Shown piece after piece: positions 31,301-37,661 of a stretch of 37,661 nt of DNA. The DNA comes from Cytophagales bacterium. Its GTDB lineage: Bacteria; Bacteroidota; Bacteroidia; Cytophagales; Spirosomataceae. The stretch covers positions 1-37,661 of the forward strand of contig JAAFJP010000046.1 in the NCBI GenBank assembly GCA_013298125.1, in the 5' to 3' direction. The translations under genes and the position numbers were made by a program. Positions within the stretch are counted from its first letter, which is position 1, and each line of letters begins with the position of its first letter. Below the pieces are notes generated by a model, which saw only the letters and a program-made list of their open reading frames with translations, made no database searches and was not told the origin of the DNA.

Positions 31301-31449
31301 CTTTGGTTTTGGAATACTCAGATTTGTATTCGCCCTTGGCAATTGTCTTGATTGGCGGTATCACGAGTTCGACCTTATTGGCTCGCTTAGTTACGCCCGT
31401 GATGTACAAATTATTGCCACCCAAAGTTATTGTAAAAGTACAATCCTAA
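28390..31449 (+). CDS. RND family efflux permease
   Basis: 1019 aa, full length for the inner membrane pump of a tripartite efflux system. N-terminal TM1 (TLVVFLGILSIGIFSLLNMP), porter domain with PGASPKDVEELVADVVEKRL, then TM2-6 including the proton-relay aspartates Asp397 and Asp398 in LVDDSIVVVENIERF, a second porter and funnel domain and TM7-12 (LVVLSVIPLGIVGAILGLLI-like segments, and GIEIKNSLLLVDFTNQLREE). The GVTVIYPGAS and DDSIVVVEN motifs are typical of hydrophobe/amphiphile exporters; heavy-metal type residues were not recognised. Co-directional with TolC and fusion genes, under TetR control. Exported substrate unknown. Confidence 0.95.
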   Translation: MKISEFSVKNYQFTLVVFLGILSIGIFSLLNMPRGEDPEFSSPQFGVTVIYPGASPKDVEELVADVVEKRLNELDNMNRVRSTIVDGAAIFQVEYDFEVNPEEKYQEVVREMNAVRKDLPADVLDVRIERYQPDGVNIYQFALVSENLPYNKLEKYADDFEKRLEKVSALKNIKSWGFPKRKISVELNLSKLAQDKIPLNRVLGAIQSENVNIPGGSINLSSKKFNVKTSGNYKDIDEIKNTIVFSNGTKIVLLRDIAEVKYAYEDESHKTRLNGHRSVFVTACQKFGQNIIKVRSQADPIVEEFRKTLPPSVDLVKVFDQAESVQKRLARFAKDFAIAILLVLITLLPLGSRASLVVMISIPLSLAIGLALLYALGFTINQLSIVGMIVALGILVDDSIVVVENIERFIRKGIPKKQAAIEATSQISVAVIGCTILLIFAFLPVANLPEAAGKFIRSLPMAVSVTVFASMIVALTIVPFLSSVLLKNHENPEGNFILRGMKKLISATYGKLMTWCLKHPKTTLALSVAVFAGVMFMAKLFLGFSLFPTSEKPMFLVNVSTPVGTNLQTTDNVVRFVETELKKVPEIKNIAANIGRGNPRIYYNIIGGPEVENSGQLFVLLEDMETKDKKEIINQLRDKFMNYPNAKIEVKDFEQGPPLEAPLAYRIFGNNLDSLKKEAGRVEKTLADQPGTIYVENPLKVQPTDFRTIINREKAGLLGVNISDIDRVVRLGVAGINIGTFREEGQTDDYNINVSIPRSNTKQDLSVFDNIFVNNVMGTAIPLKQLVEVKFETSPTQIRHFNKERYVTITAFLKSGFNTAVVNQELIKKLDKFKFSKGFSYKVAGEAENAEKSFGGLGVIIMITVFGMIAILILEFGNFKSTLIVLSVIPLGIVGAILGLLIAGETLGFTSIIGFIALIGIEIKNSLLLVDFTNQLREEGMGLDEAIHEAGEVRFVPILLTSFTAIGGMLPLVLEYSDLYSPLAIVLIGGITSSTLLARLVTPVMYKLLPPKVIVKVQS

Positions 31450-31595
31450 AATTTCAGAGAATCTTAATATGGATGATTGAGATTTAAGGTTATTTAACAA
31501 TAATTATTAAAATATAACTTTTTAATGACACTAATTTTGAATTATTGTCGTTTAATCAATCACAAACATTGTCAAATCTTTAAATTCTCAGAACA

Positions 31596-31844
31596 ATGAA
31601 ATTCAACACCAGTACACTGACACAATTTTTATCACGGAATTTTTATATAAATCCGAGATTGATAGCTCCCCAAAAACGCTTTTATGCCGATTTGGGTATG
31701 AACTCTTTGGAGTTTTTGGAAGTAGTAGTTTATTTAGAGAACACGTACGGAATCACTTTGCCAGACAATGAGATAGATAAAATTCAGACAATCAGACAGT
31801 TATCTGAATTGATGGAAGCGAATTTAGAAATGGCAGAGGCATAA
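31596..31844 (+). CDS. Stand-alone acyl carrier protein
   Basis: 82 aa with the phosphopantetheine attachment motif LGMNSLEFLE; Ser37 is the attachment site. The residue before it is Asn instead of the usual Asp of the DSL motif. The remaining helices (VVVYLENTYGITLPDNEIDK, IQTIRQLSELMEANL) fit the four-helix ACP fold. It is likely not the housekeeping ACP, which in most bacteria lies next to fabF; no synthase or transferase gene is adjacent, so its pathway is unknown. It starts 147 nt after the RND gene and ends in a terminator at 31986-32026. Confidence 0.86.
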   Translation: MKFNTSTLTQFLSRNFYINPRLIAPQKRFYADLGMNSLEFLEVVVYLENTYGITLPDNEIDKIQTIRQLSELMEANLEMAEA

Positions 31845-31985
31845 TAGAGACAGTAAATAGTGTGAAATATGGATTAAAAAAGGTAGGTTCTATAATGATT
31901 TTTCTTAAAAATCCAAACAGTGAATACCGAATGGCTGCATAAGTTAATTCACAGTTCACGGTTAGTTTAAGAAATATTAGTCGTT

Positions 31986-32026
31986 AAAAAAGGGTTGTTT
32001 CAAATAATTTGAGACAACCTTTTTTA
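31986..32026 (+). terminator. Terminator after the acyl carrier protein gene
   Basis: AAAAAAGGGTTGTTTCAAAT pairs with ATTTGAGACAACCTTTTTT with short mismatches; the T-run is evident. Probably functional in both directions. Confidence 0.82.
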
Positions 32027-32084
32027 TTTGCTGAAATAATTGTCCTATATTCACTTATTCATTCAACAATCTCTTATTATCATT

Positions 32085-33059
32085 ATGAAAGCTGTACTTT
32101 GCAAAACTTATGGACCTCCCGAAAGCCTTGCGGTTGAGGATGTTGCGTCTCCCGTTGCCTCAAAAGGGAAGGTCGTTATCAGCGTAAAAGCCTGTGGCGT
32201 TAATTTCCCTGATACCTTAATTATTCAAGGGAAATACCAAATCAAACCGCCCATGCCTTTTTCGCCAGGTGGTGAAGTGGCTGGAATTATCAAGGAAGTA
32301 GGGGAGGGGGTAGAACATCTGAAAGTAGGCGATAAAGTATTTTCCTTGACTGGCTTTGGAGGTTTTGCCGAAGAAGTGGAGGCAGATGCCAAAACCACCC
32401 TCAAAATGCCCGAAGGACTGGATTTTATTACAGCTTCATCTGTAATGTACACCTACGGAACGTCATATCATGCTCTCAAGAATAGAGCTGAGTTGAAGGC
32501 TGGTGAAACTTTGTTGGTCATGGGTGCAGCGGGTGGCGTTGGACTGGCGGCGGTTGAATTAGGCAGAATCATGGGAGCAAAAGTCATTGCGGCAGCTTCT
32601 ACGGATGAAAAATTGGAACTTTGTAAAAAATACGGAGCATCGGAAGTTATCAATTATTCGACACAAGATTTAAGGGAACGTATAAAAGAAATCACGGGTG
32701 GTAAGGGCGTAGATGTGATTTATGACCCTGTGGGAAGTGCCTATACCGAACCCGCTTTCCGCTCTATTGCTTGGAAAGGGCGTTATTTGGTGATTGGCTT
32801 TGCGGCTGGGGATATTCCAAGTTTACCTTTGAATTTGGCTTTATTGAAAGGTGCATCAATCGTGGGTGTATTTTGGGGAGCATTTGCCGCCAACGAACCC
32901 AAAGAAAGTATGCAGAATTTTAAGGAGCTTTTAGGCTTCATCGCCCAAGGAAATTTGAAGCCTCATGTACACGCACAATATTCGCTCGAACAGGCATCGG
33001 ATGCACTCTACGAAATGCTGAATCGGAAGGTGATGGGGAAGGTGGTTGTGGTTGTTTAG
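32085..33059 (+). CDS. NADPH:quinone oxidoreductase (zinc-free MDR family)
   Basis: 324 aa from the ATG at 32085 (MKAVLCKTYGPPESLAVEDV), the usual family start; the frame is open 45 nt further upstream. Medium-chain dehydrogenase/reductase fold: N-terminal GroES-like domain with CGVNFPDTLIIQGKYQIKPP and PGGEVAGIIKEVGEG, then a Rossmann domain with VMGAAGGVGLAAVELGR and VDVIYDPVGSAY. The zinc ligands of alcohol dehydrogenases are absent, fitting quinone oxidoreductases (Qor/zeta-crystallin type). It probably reduces quinones or enones with NADPH. The Val-rich end runs straight into an inverted repeat. Confidence 0.92.
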   Translation: MKAVLCKTYGPPESLAVEDVASPVASKGKVVISVKACGVNFPDTLIIQGKYQIKPPMPFSPGGEVAGIIKEVGEGVEHLKVGDKVFSLTGFGGFAEEVEADAKTTLKMPEGLDFITASSVMYTYGTSYHALKNRAELKAGETLLVMGAAGGVGLAAVELGRIMGAKVIAAASTDEKLELCKKYGASEVINYSTQDLRERIKEITGGKGVDVIYDPVGSAYTEPAFRSIAWKGRYLVIGFAAGDIPSLPLNLALLKGASIVGVFWGAFAANEPKESMQNFKELLGFIAQGNLKPHVHAQYSLEQASDALYEMLNRKVMGKVVVVV

Positions 33060-33172
33060 GAATTGGTTACTGGTTTATCGGTTTACTGGTTTATTGGGAG
33101 CTAAAAATCATTTTCCAGTTTCCCAATAAACCAATAAACCAATAAACCAGTAAACCAGTAACCAATAACGAA
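33060..33172. repeat. Inverted repeat, word TGGTTTATCGGTTTACTGG
   Basis: Arm 33061-33102 (GGTTACTGGTTTATCGGTTT) pairs with 33118-33168 (CCAATAAACCAATAAACCAG). Same word family as the repeat at 1491-1691, and again between convergent genes. Confidence 0.88.
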
Positions 33173-33778
33173 TCACCTCAACTCTCGTTTCGTATCTTTC
33201 AAAGCATATCGTAGCACAACTTTTTTCTTGGAAACATTTTCTAAAAAAGGCTTTAAAATCTGTTCGGCGGATTTTTTGGTTTGTTCCAAAATCCCCATCG
33301 ACTGAGCGTTTTCAGCAATTTGAGATTCAGCTTTTTGGAAGGCGTTATCCACTAATTTTGCTTCGTCCAAAAAAGCATATTCCGTATCATAAACCCTTGA
33401 TTTTGAGTGGTCTATCTTGTAATTGCAAATCTCAGGGTCGGGTAAATGGACTACCAGAGTATCGCCATTTTCGGCAATATCTGACACGCTGATTTTGGTT
33501 AAATCCAAGCAACCTGTGGCTTCGCCAGATACGATTAAAAGGACTTTTGCATCAGGCAATAAGTCCTTTTTTATTTTGCTTTCTACAACATCTCTAAAAT
33601 TGTATTTGACCAATTCCAATTTACCCATTGACGTGATTTGTTGCAACAAAACATTGTGCGAAACTTCGACTTCGCCACCTCCAAAAGGATTCTTGAAATC
33701 TTTGAATTTTTCCCATGCGAAAATGGCAAGGGCTATTACCAAGAAAAGAGGGATTAAACGGATGAGTTTGCGGAGCAT
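33173..33778 (-). CDS. DUF4230 membrane-anchored protein
   Basis: 201 aa. N-terminal transmembrane anchor (LIRLIPLFLVIALAIFAWEK) followed by an extracytoplasmic DUF4230 domain: HNVLLQQITSMGKLELVKYN, LLIVSGEATGCLDLTKIS, VHLPDPEIC and the long C-terminal helix FQKAESQIAENAQSMGILEQ. The function of DUF4230 is unknown; the domain resembles SPFH/prohibitin-like or band-7-associated envelope proteins in layout only. It lies 21 nt downstream of the FAD oxidoreductase on the same strand, so the two may be co-transcribed. Confidence 0.85.
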   Translation of the reverse strand: MLRKLIRLIPLFLVIALAIFAWEKFKDFKNPFGGGEVEVSHNVLLQQITSMGKLELVKYNFRDVVESKIKKDLLPDAKVLLIVSGEATGCLDLTKISVSDIAENGDTLVVHLPDPEICNYKIDHSKSRVYDTEYAFLDEAKLVDNAFQKAESQIAENAQSMGILEQTKKSAEQILKPFLENVSKKKVVLRYALKDTKRELR

Positions 33779-33799
33779 ATTTATGAATTAAAATCTGGT

Positions 33800-35623
33800 T
33801 TATTTAAAATTTCCCTTAAAGTCCACCTCTTTTTTATGAAATGGGTCAATTAATTTATCAATTAAATCTGCCAAAATTGCCCGAGTGATGGGCTGATTAC
33901 GATTTGGATAATTTTTCATAATTGACTGCAAATAGTCTGCGGGAACGGGTTGTATTTTAGTAAGAATCTCAAAAGCATCATCGGCAACTAATTTCTCTGA
34001 CATCACTTGCTCATTGGCTTGCATTTTTAGATTCGGATAAATGACTTTTAGGGCATTAATTACCTCTCCGTTAGTCATTACAGAATCTGGATAAAACCAT
34101 GTCTGATTAGACCATTTGTAGTTTTTGCCTTCTCCTTTCAATATTCCTGTTGCTCCGATTCGTTGGATGGCTTCAAAATTTGGATGCTCTGGTTTTACAT
34201 CTAAAAATGGCAATAAATATGCCTTCGATTTCAAGAGATTATCTTGGACTTTTCTAATAGAAGCCTGTCGGGGTAGCAATTGTTCTTGTACACATAAGGC
34301 GGCTAATGTACCTGCTGCCTGTCCAATACCCATCACTACGGGTTGCAGACGACTTGCTCCGTTTACGATATTTGAAACAGAAACAGATTTCTCTACAACT
34401 ATCAGATTATCAACCCCTTCTGGAATTAAACTGCCCAACGGAATACTAAACGAAGGCACAGGGACATAGTACAAATCAGGAGCATTGGTATTTTTCCCAT
34501 GATGTTGGTCAACGGGATAGTCTCCAACGGCAATGCCCGTTCTGTAAAGCGGTTCAGCTTGGTCGTAAGGCTTTTCCAAATGATTCATATTTGGGCGAGC
34601 CAGTCCATGAATTCTACGACTTTCTCTGTGATAAGGTATCAAAGGCAATTTATCATCCGTCTGAAATTCATCCGAAAGTCCCAAGGTTTTCCAGCCTAAT
34701 TCTGTTTGCATAAAATAGACAAAACCTAATGTATGTTCCTTAGCTTTCTTGATGGCTTCTTCACGCTGTACATTATTCATTTCGACCATATTAGCATAAA
34801 AATCATTCCCATTGATAGGCCAATTTATCATGTATTTTCCATTCTGTAATTTGCCATAAGTCTTCATTTGTTCACAGTCCCAAAGGCGTGGCATTTTTTT
34901 GTCAGGACATAATTTTTCGCAAGCACAAATGAAATCTTCTTTTTTGTAATTTACTGGCTTATTGATAGTTACATCTTTGCTAAACTCTTTCAAAACGACC
35001 ACATACGTCAAATCTTGAACGATATTATTTGCTTTTTCGGGAGCAATTCTTTCGTTGTAAGTGGCTTTTGATTCCATACCTACATCGTATTTTACCCCAA
35101 CTTTTGCAGCAACATCTCCCAATTCAGTCCCATCAATCAGTATTTTGGTAGTGATGGTAATATCATCGCTAAAACCAACTGTCCAACCGCCTGATTTCTT
35201 CTTGATATTGAGCATTTTTACGGAAGAAATTACACTCAAATTCTTCTCCTTTGCACACATTTCTCGTAAGATTTTTTGAGCAACCGCTGGTTCAAACATC
35301 ACCTTACTGACCCAACCCGAAGCCAAAGCCTCTTCACTTCCATAATGTTTGATTAATTTTTCTCTGAACTCAGCCCAAAGTCCAGAAGGAAGGCTATGAT
35401 TACCATCAATGGCACTCACACCCGCCGAAGTCATCATGCCACCAAGCCAAGGCGTTTCCTCTACAATGATGGTTTTTACGCCCATTCTGGCAGATTGAAT
35501 TCCTGCCATTGTGCCGCTTGTACCACCGCCAATGACCAAAACATCAGTGTTAAACCTACTTTTGTCAGAATAAACATTTTTTATCGAAAAAAATAAAAAA
35601 ATAAAACTCAAAGTTGTCTTCAT
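33800..35623 (-). CDS. Secreted FAD-dependent oxidoreductase
   Basis: 607 aa. Signal peptide (MKTTLSFIFLFFSIKNVYSD), then an FAD-binding Rossmann fold: DVLVIGGGTSGTMAGIQSAR (GxGxxG at residues 32-37), TIIVEETPWLGGMMTSAGVS and the later ILIDGTELGDVAAKVG and VVEKSVSVSNIVNGASRLQP typical of the FAD_oxidored family (often annotated as xanthan lyase-like, although no lyase domain is seen). The last 130 residues (FEAIQRIGATGILKGEGKNY, VMTNGEVINALKVIYPNLKM) look like an S-layer-homology-type module, suggesting a cell-surface location. Substrate unknown. A candidate minus-strand promoter is at 35645-35673. Confidence 0.86.
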   Translation of the reverse strand: MKTTLSFIFLFFSIKNVYSDKSRFNTDVLVIGGGTSGTMAGIQSARMGVKTIIVEETPWLGGMMTSAGVSAIDGNHSLPSGLWAEFREKLIKHYGSEEALASGWVSKVMFEPAVAQKILREMCAKEKNLSVISSVKMLNIKKKSGGWTVGFSDDITITTKILIDGTELGDVAAKVGVKYDVGMESKATYNERIAPEKANNIVQDLTYVVVLKEFSKDVTINKPVNYKKEDFICACEKLCPDKKMPRLWDCEQMKTYGKLQNGKYMINWPINGNDFYANMVEMNNVQREEAIKKAKEHTLGFVYFMQTELGWKTLGLSDEFQTDDKLPLIPYHRESRRIHGLARPNMNHLEKPYDQAEPLYRTGIAVGDYPVDQHHGKNTNAPDLYYVPVPSFSIPLGSLIPEGVDNLIVVEKSVSVSNIVNGASRLQPVVMGIGQAAGTLAALCVQEQLLPRQASIRKVQDNLLKSKAYLLPFLDVKPEHPNFEAIQRIGATGILKGEGKNYKWSNQTWFYPDSVMTNGEVINALKVIYPNLKMQANEQVMSEKLVADDAFEILTKIQPVPADYLQSIMKNYPNRNQPITRAILADLIDKLIDPFHKKEVDFKGNFK

Positions 35624-35644
35624 GGCATAAAAATTGTAAAATCA

Positions 35645-35673
35645 TTAAGGTATTTTGATATTTTTTTAACAAA
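35645..35673 (-). promoter_or_regulatory. Candidate promoter for the FAD oxidoreductase gene
   Basis: On the minus strand TTTG (35673-35670), 17 nt spacer, TACCTTAA (35652-35645). The -7 element matches TAnnTTTG at four of six fixed positions, so this is weak. Confidence 0.32.
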
Positions 35674-35777
35674 TTTGCAAAATCTCATATTTAGATTTTT
35701 ATCAAGTTTAACGATGACAATTATCTAAATATATGTATTTCCCAAACTTACTTTATTAATAAAAACTTCCTTAATTT

Positions 35778-36242
35778 ATGTTTAAGTACACAGTAATCCT
35801 TATTTTACTTGCTAATTTACTAACAACCACTAAAATTTCCGCACAAGATTTCAAAGGCAAAGTAACAACTTATCTCACCGAGGCTTATGGTGACACTACC
35901 ACATCTGGTGAAATATTAAATGCTAAAACGTTTACGGCTTCGCACGAGTATTTTCCATTGGGTACAGTAATAAATATCGTAAATCTAAAAAATAAAAAAT
36001 CAATTCAAGTAATTATTAATGATAATGAAATTTCAGACGATGATTTGATGCTTGAATTTACTCACGCAGTGGCACAAAGTTTAGGTATTCGTGACCAAGA
36101 AACGATTGATGCTAAGATTTCGGTGATTACTTGGGGGAAAACTGCTGGTAATATAGCTGTAAATTCCAATAAAGAGCCTGATTTTAAAGTAGATTTTCGT
36201 AAGTATGACTACGTAAAACCAACAGACCAAAAGAAGAATTGA
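35778..36242 (+). CDS. RlpA-like double-psi beta-barrel protein, residues conserved
   Basis: 154 aa. Signal peptide (MFKYTVILILLANLLTTTKI, SAQ) and an RlpA-like DPBB domain. The three residues implicated in RlpA lytic transglycosylase activity have counterparts here: Glu45 (TTSGEIL), His56 (TASHEYFPLG) and Asp82 (VIINDNE), but the RGPF motif after the Asp is missing. RlpA cleaves naked glycan strands at division sites; whether this protein is active is open. No SPOR domain follows. It lies just before a second DPBB protein, separated by a terminator at 36317-36355. Confidence 0.8.
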   Translation: MFKYTVILILLANLLTTTKISAQDFKGKVTTYLTEAYGDTTTSGEILNAKTFTASHEYFPLGTVINIVNLKNKKSIQVIINDNEISDDDLMLEFTHAVAQSLGIRDQETIDAKISVITWGKTAGNIAVNSNKEPDFKVDFRKYDYVKPTDQKKN

Positions 36243-36316
36243 GTAAACGGCTAATTGATTGATAATCAATATTTTATAATCAATTTTTTGTTTATTTTGA
36301 AATATGTAGTACAACA

Positions 36317-36355
36317 AAAAAGTCCATTGAGCGTTATTTCAGTGGACTTTTTTTG
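36317..36355 (+). terminator. Terminator between the two DPBB genes
   Basis: AAAAAAGTCCATTGA pairs with TCAGTGGACTTTTTTT around a 7-nt loop, followed by a T-run. It separates the two DPBB genes transcriptionally. Confidence 0.87.
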
Positions 36356-36427
36356 TGCGTAATGCTGAAAAATTATCCGCAATATATTACCTTTGGGTAT
36401 TCCTGACTTAATCTAAAATTTTATATC

Positions 36428-37063
36428 ATGAAGTTTCTGAAAACAATTTCAGCCCTTACTTTTGCTATTTTAATGAGTTTTTCTCAATCTTTTGCCCAAG
36501 AAGAATATACTCAGGAGGCGAGCGTATATGCCATTGGGCGATACGGAAAGAAAATGGCAAATGGAGATTATTTAAGTAGCCGTCACCGTACTTGTTCGCA
36601 CGATTTTTTACCGATGGGAACATTGATTGAAGTTACTAATCTCGCCAACAAGAGGACAGAGACCGTAGAAGTAAATGGTAAAAGCCAACGTGAAGGCGTT
36701 GAATTGACGCACAGTGTGGCTCATGATTTGGGTTTGACTGGTGGGAATAAAGCAACGGTGAAAGTGTTTGTCGTAAGAAGAGGAGAAGATAATCCAATGC
36801 CCGTACCAGTTGTGGCAGAACGCCCAAGTAGAAGAATGTCTTACGGAAGCCAAACGTCGGTAGAGACGATTCCAGTTTTTGTGAATCCTGAACCAGCCCC
36901 CGTGGTTGTGGAGAGGAAAAAAGAACCCGAATTTCCGAAGGAGTTTCCAAAATACGAACCAATGAAATTTGACTCAGTTACGAAGAAAATTTTGATTAAT
37001 GGAAAACCAATCACAAAGGAAAAAGAAAAGTCTGTTTATCAGGAGAAAATCATTATGAATTAG
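36428..37063 (+). CDS. RlpA-like DPBB protein with altered active-site positions
   Basis: 211 aa. Signal peptide (MKFLKTISALTFAILMSFSQ, SFAQ), DPBB domain (residues about 28-115) and a Pro/Glu/Lys-rich tail. At the RlpA positions it has Asp47 (ANGDYL) in place of Glu, His58 (CSHDFLPMGT) kept, and Gly84 (EVNGKSQ) in place of the catalytic Asp, so lytic transglycosylase activity is doubtful. It may instead be a binding or structural form. TACCTTTG at 36388-36395 matches the -7 promoter element, but no -33 element is at the right distance. Two terminators follow. Confidence 0.8.
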   Translation: MKFLKTISALTFAILMSFSQSFAQEEYTQEASVYAIGRYGKKMANGDYLSSRHRTCSHDFLPMGTLIEVTNLANKRTETVEVNGKSQREGVELTHSVAHDLGLTGGNKATVKVFVVRRGEDNPMPVPVVAERPSRRMSYGSQTSVETIPVFVNPEPAPVVVERKKEPEFPKEFPKYEPMKFDSVTKKILINGKPITKEKEKSVYQEKIIMN

Positions 37064-37079
37064 GATTTGATGTTCATTA

Positions 37080-37116
37080 AAAAAAGCCTTTCAAAGTTGT
37101 TTGAAAGGCTTTTTTG
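37080..37116 (+). terminator. Terminator after the second DPBB gene
   Basis: AAAAAAGCCTTTCAAA pairs with TTTGAAAGGCTTTTTT around GTTG; perfect stem and T-run, 17 nt after the stop codon. Confidence 0.92.
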
Positions 37117-37198
37117 TGTTCTTTCCCCATGGTCTGCACCCTCTCCGTACTATATGGCGAAAGCAACGAAAGTATTTGATTTTTAGATAATTACAAAT

Positions 37199-37245
37199 AG
37201 CAAAAGGTCGTTGATTGATATTTCAACGACCTTTTTGCTATTTTT
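37199..37245 (+). terminator. Second terminator-like hairpin
   Basis: AGCAAAAGGTCGTTG pairs with CAACGACCTTTTTGCT around ATTGATATTT and is followed by ATTTTTGG. No gene lies between it and the terminator at 37080, so it either backs that up or ends an unseen transcript. Confidence 0.75.
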
Positions 37246-37309
37246 GGATATTCATAAATCTCTCCTCGAGGTGCTACCATGAGAGACCAACGACCCGACC
37301 AATGAGGTA

Positions 37310-37459
37310 CTGTCCAAGTTAAAAACTTGAACTATGTCATTGAGGAATACTTCGACCAGATGGGGAACCATGATACCGAACACTTCGACCAGATGGGGGA
37401 ATGAGGACTGTCCAAGTTAAAAACTTGAACCAGACACCGAACACTTCGACCTGATGGGG
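37310..37459. repeat. Interspersed direct repeats (two families)
   Basis: Family one, a 23-bp identical sequence containing CAAGTTAAAAACTTG (itself a hairpin), occurs at 37310-37332 and 37408-37430. Family two, ACTTCGACCAGATGGGG, occurs at 37349-37365, 37382-37398 and, with one mismatch, 37443-37459; the last two copies share the preceding ACCGAAC. Spacing is irregular and GC content is above the surroundings. Confidence 0.88.
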
Positions 37460-37536
37460 TAGCTGAGATGCTAAAATTCAGATTGGATATTAAATTATTT
37501 TAAAAAATAAAGAGTTGACTTTAATATCTTGACTTT

Positions 37537-37574
37537 TAAGTAGTCGCTAATAAATAAACGACGTTTTATTTTGG
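37537..37574 (+). mobile_element. Left terminal repeat of a putative IS630-type insertion sequence
   Basis: TA at 37537-37538 followed by AGTAGTCGCTAATAAATAAA and CGACGTTTTATTTT. This matches the left end of the MITE at 2648 (identical AGTAGTCG and TAAATAAAC blocks). It stands 49 nt before an open reading frame that continues past the window, consistent with the left end of an insertion sequence. Confidence 0.62.
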
Positions 37575-37587
37575 TTACTTTTGTGTT

Positions 37588-37661
37588 ATGGGATACAGAT
37601 TTATACAATTAAGTCCAGAGGACGTAAGTCTTTTGGAGAATACCTCAAAGACAAATTCAAA
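37588..37661 (+). CDS. N-terminus of a putative IS630-family transposase (partial)
   Basis: Only 24 codons lie in the window: MGYRFIQLSPEDVSLLENTS then KTNS. The pattern of an aromatic/basic start, Ile-x-Leu-Ser-x-Glu-Asp and a helix leading to Lys-Thr-Ser-like residues resembles the beginning of IS630-type transposases as I recall them. Support comes mainly from the upstream terminal repeat shared with a MITE that has TA flanks. The rest of the gene, including the catalytic DDE residues, is outside the window, so the family is tentative. Confidence 0.5.
   Translation, partial: MGYRFIQLSPEDVSLLENTSKTNS

Larger units (their letters stand above)
37117..37587. other. 471-nt non-coding region before the insertion sequence
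   Basis: No gene seen. It contains, in order, a second terminator-like hairpin (37199-37245), a cluster of short repeats (37300-37460), an AT-rich stretch and the likely left end of an insertion sequence at 37537. The 80 nt between the two terminators could hold a small RNA, but no promoter was recognised. Confidence 0.55.

Noticed and set aside
36388-36395. TACCTTTG as a full promoter for the second DPBB gene
   Set aside because: The -7 match is exact, but there is no TTTG or TTG 17-23 nt upstream; noted in the gene entry only.
37117-37198. Small RNA gene between two terminators
   Set aside because: No promoter recognised and no conserved structure that can be judged from one sequence; left as a remark.
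37310-37459. CRISPR array
   Set aside because: Only two or three copies per word, irregular spacing, two word families interleaved and no cas genes nearby.

Overview
The window looks like chromosomal DNA of an AT-rich member of the Bacteroidota, most likely order Cytophagales (Emticicia, Arcicella or Flectobacillus-like; the genus is a guess). Reasons: promoters of the TTTG-N19/20-TAnnTTTG type, almost no Shine-Dalgarno sequences, and many families typical of this phylum (DUF3291, DUF2147, DUF4230, DUF6624, solitary TonB C-terminal proteins, PhyH dioxygenases, AraC regulators with a cupin). I count 39 coding regions including one cut by the window edge. No tRNA, rRNA, CRISPR array or prophage was seen.

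Layout. 0.2-5.4 kb: single genes on both strands (secreted dienelactone hydrolase, a 65-aa exported peptide, a PhyH dioxygenase divergent from an AraC regulator, DUF3291, DUF456). 5.5-15.1 kb: almost all on the minus strand: rlmN, a double TonB-domain protein, a CCG-domain Fe-S protein, an alpha/beta hydrolase, a DUF6624 protein, an NAD(P)-binding protein, ftsA, ftsQ and nudK, with a DeoR regulator divergent from nudK. 16-18 kb: a second PhyH and a PAP2/sphingomyelin-synthase-like membrane protein. 18.2-21.9 kb: a periplasmic redox pair (exported MsrA, then DsbD split by a frameshift in an 11-A run) and a type II toxin-antitoxin module. 22-23.6 kb: DedA and a ComA-like phosphosulfolactate synthase. 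23.8-31.8 kb: a TetR-controlled locus (DUF2147, TetR, thioesterase, then TolC, membrane fusion protein and RND pump) and a lone acyl carrier protein. 32-37.1 kb: quinone oxidoreductase, DUF4230, FAD oxidoreductase and two RlpA-like DPBB proteins. 37.1-37.66 kb: terminators, a repeat cluster, and the first bases of what looks like an IS630-type insertion sequence.

How parts work together. The TetR protein probably represses two promoters: near-identical 17-base palindromes ACTnAACAnTGTTnAGT lie inside the spacer of the promoter before DUF2147 and of the promoter before the TolC gene. MsrA and DsbD are co-linear and could form a periplasmic methionine repair unit, with DsbD bringing electrons across the membrane.

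Most striking is the intergenic DNA. About fifteen gaps carry inverted repeats, many built from a short word repeated imperfectly in one arm and complemented in the other, with a different word at most sites. Some arms run into genes and supply the stop codon. One is interrupted by a MITE of about 142 bp with TA flanks whose ends match the start of the insertion sequence at the right edge. These repeats, the frameshifted dsbD and the paired TetR operators are the points most worth checking.
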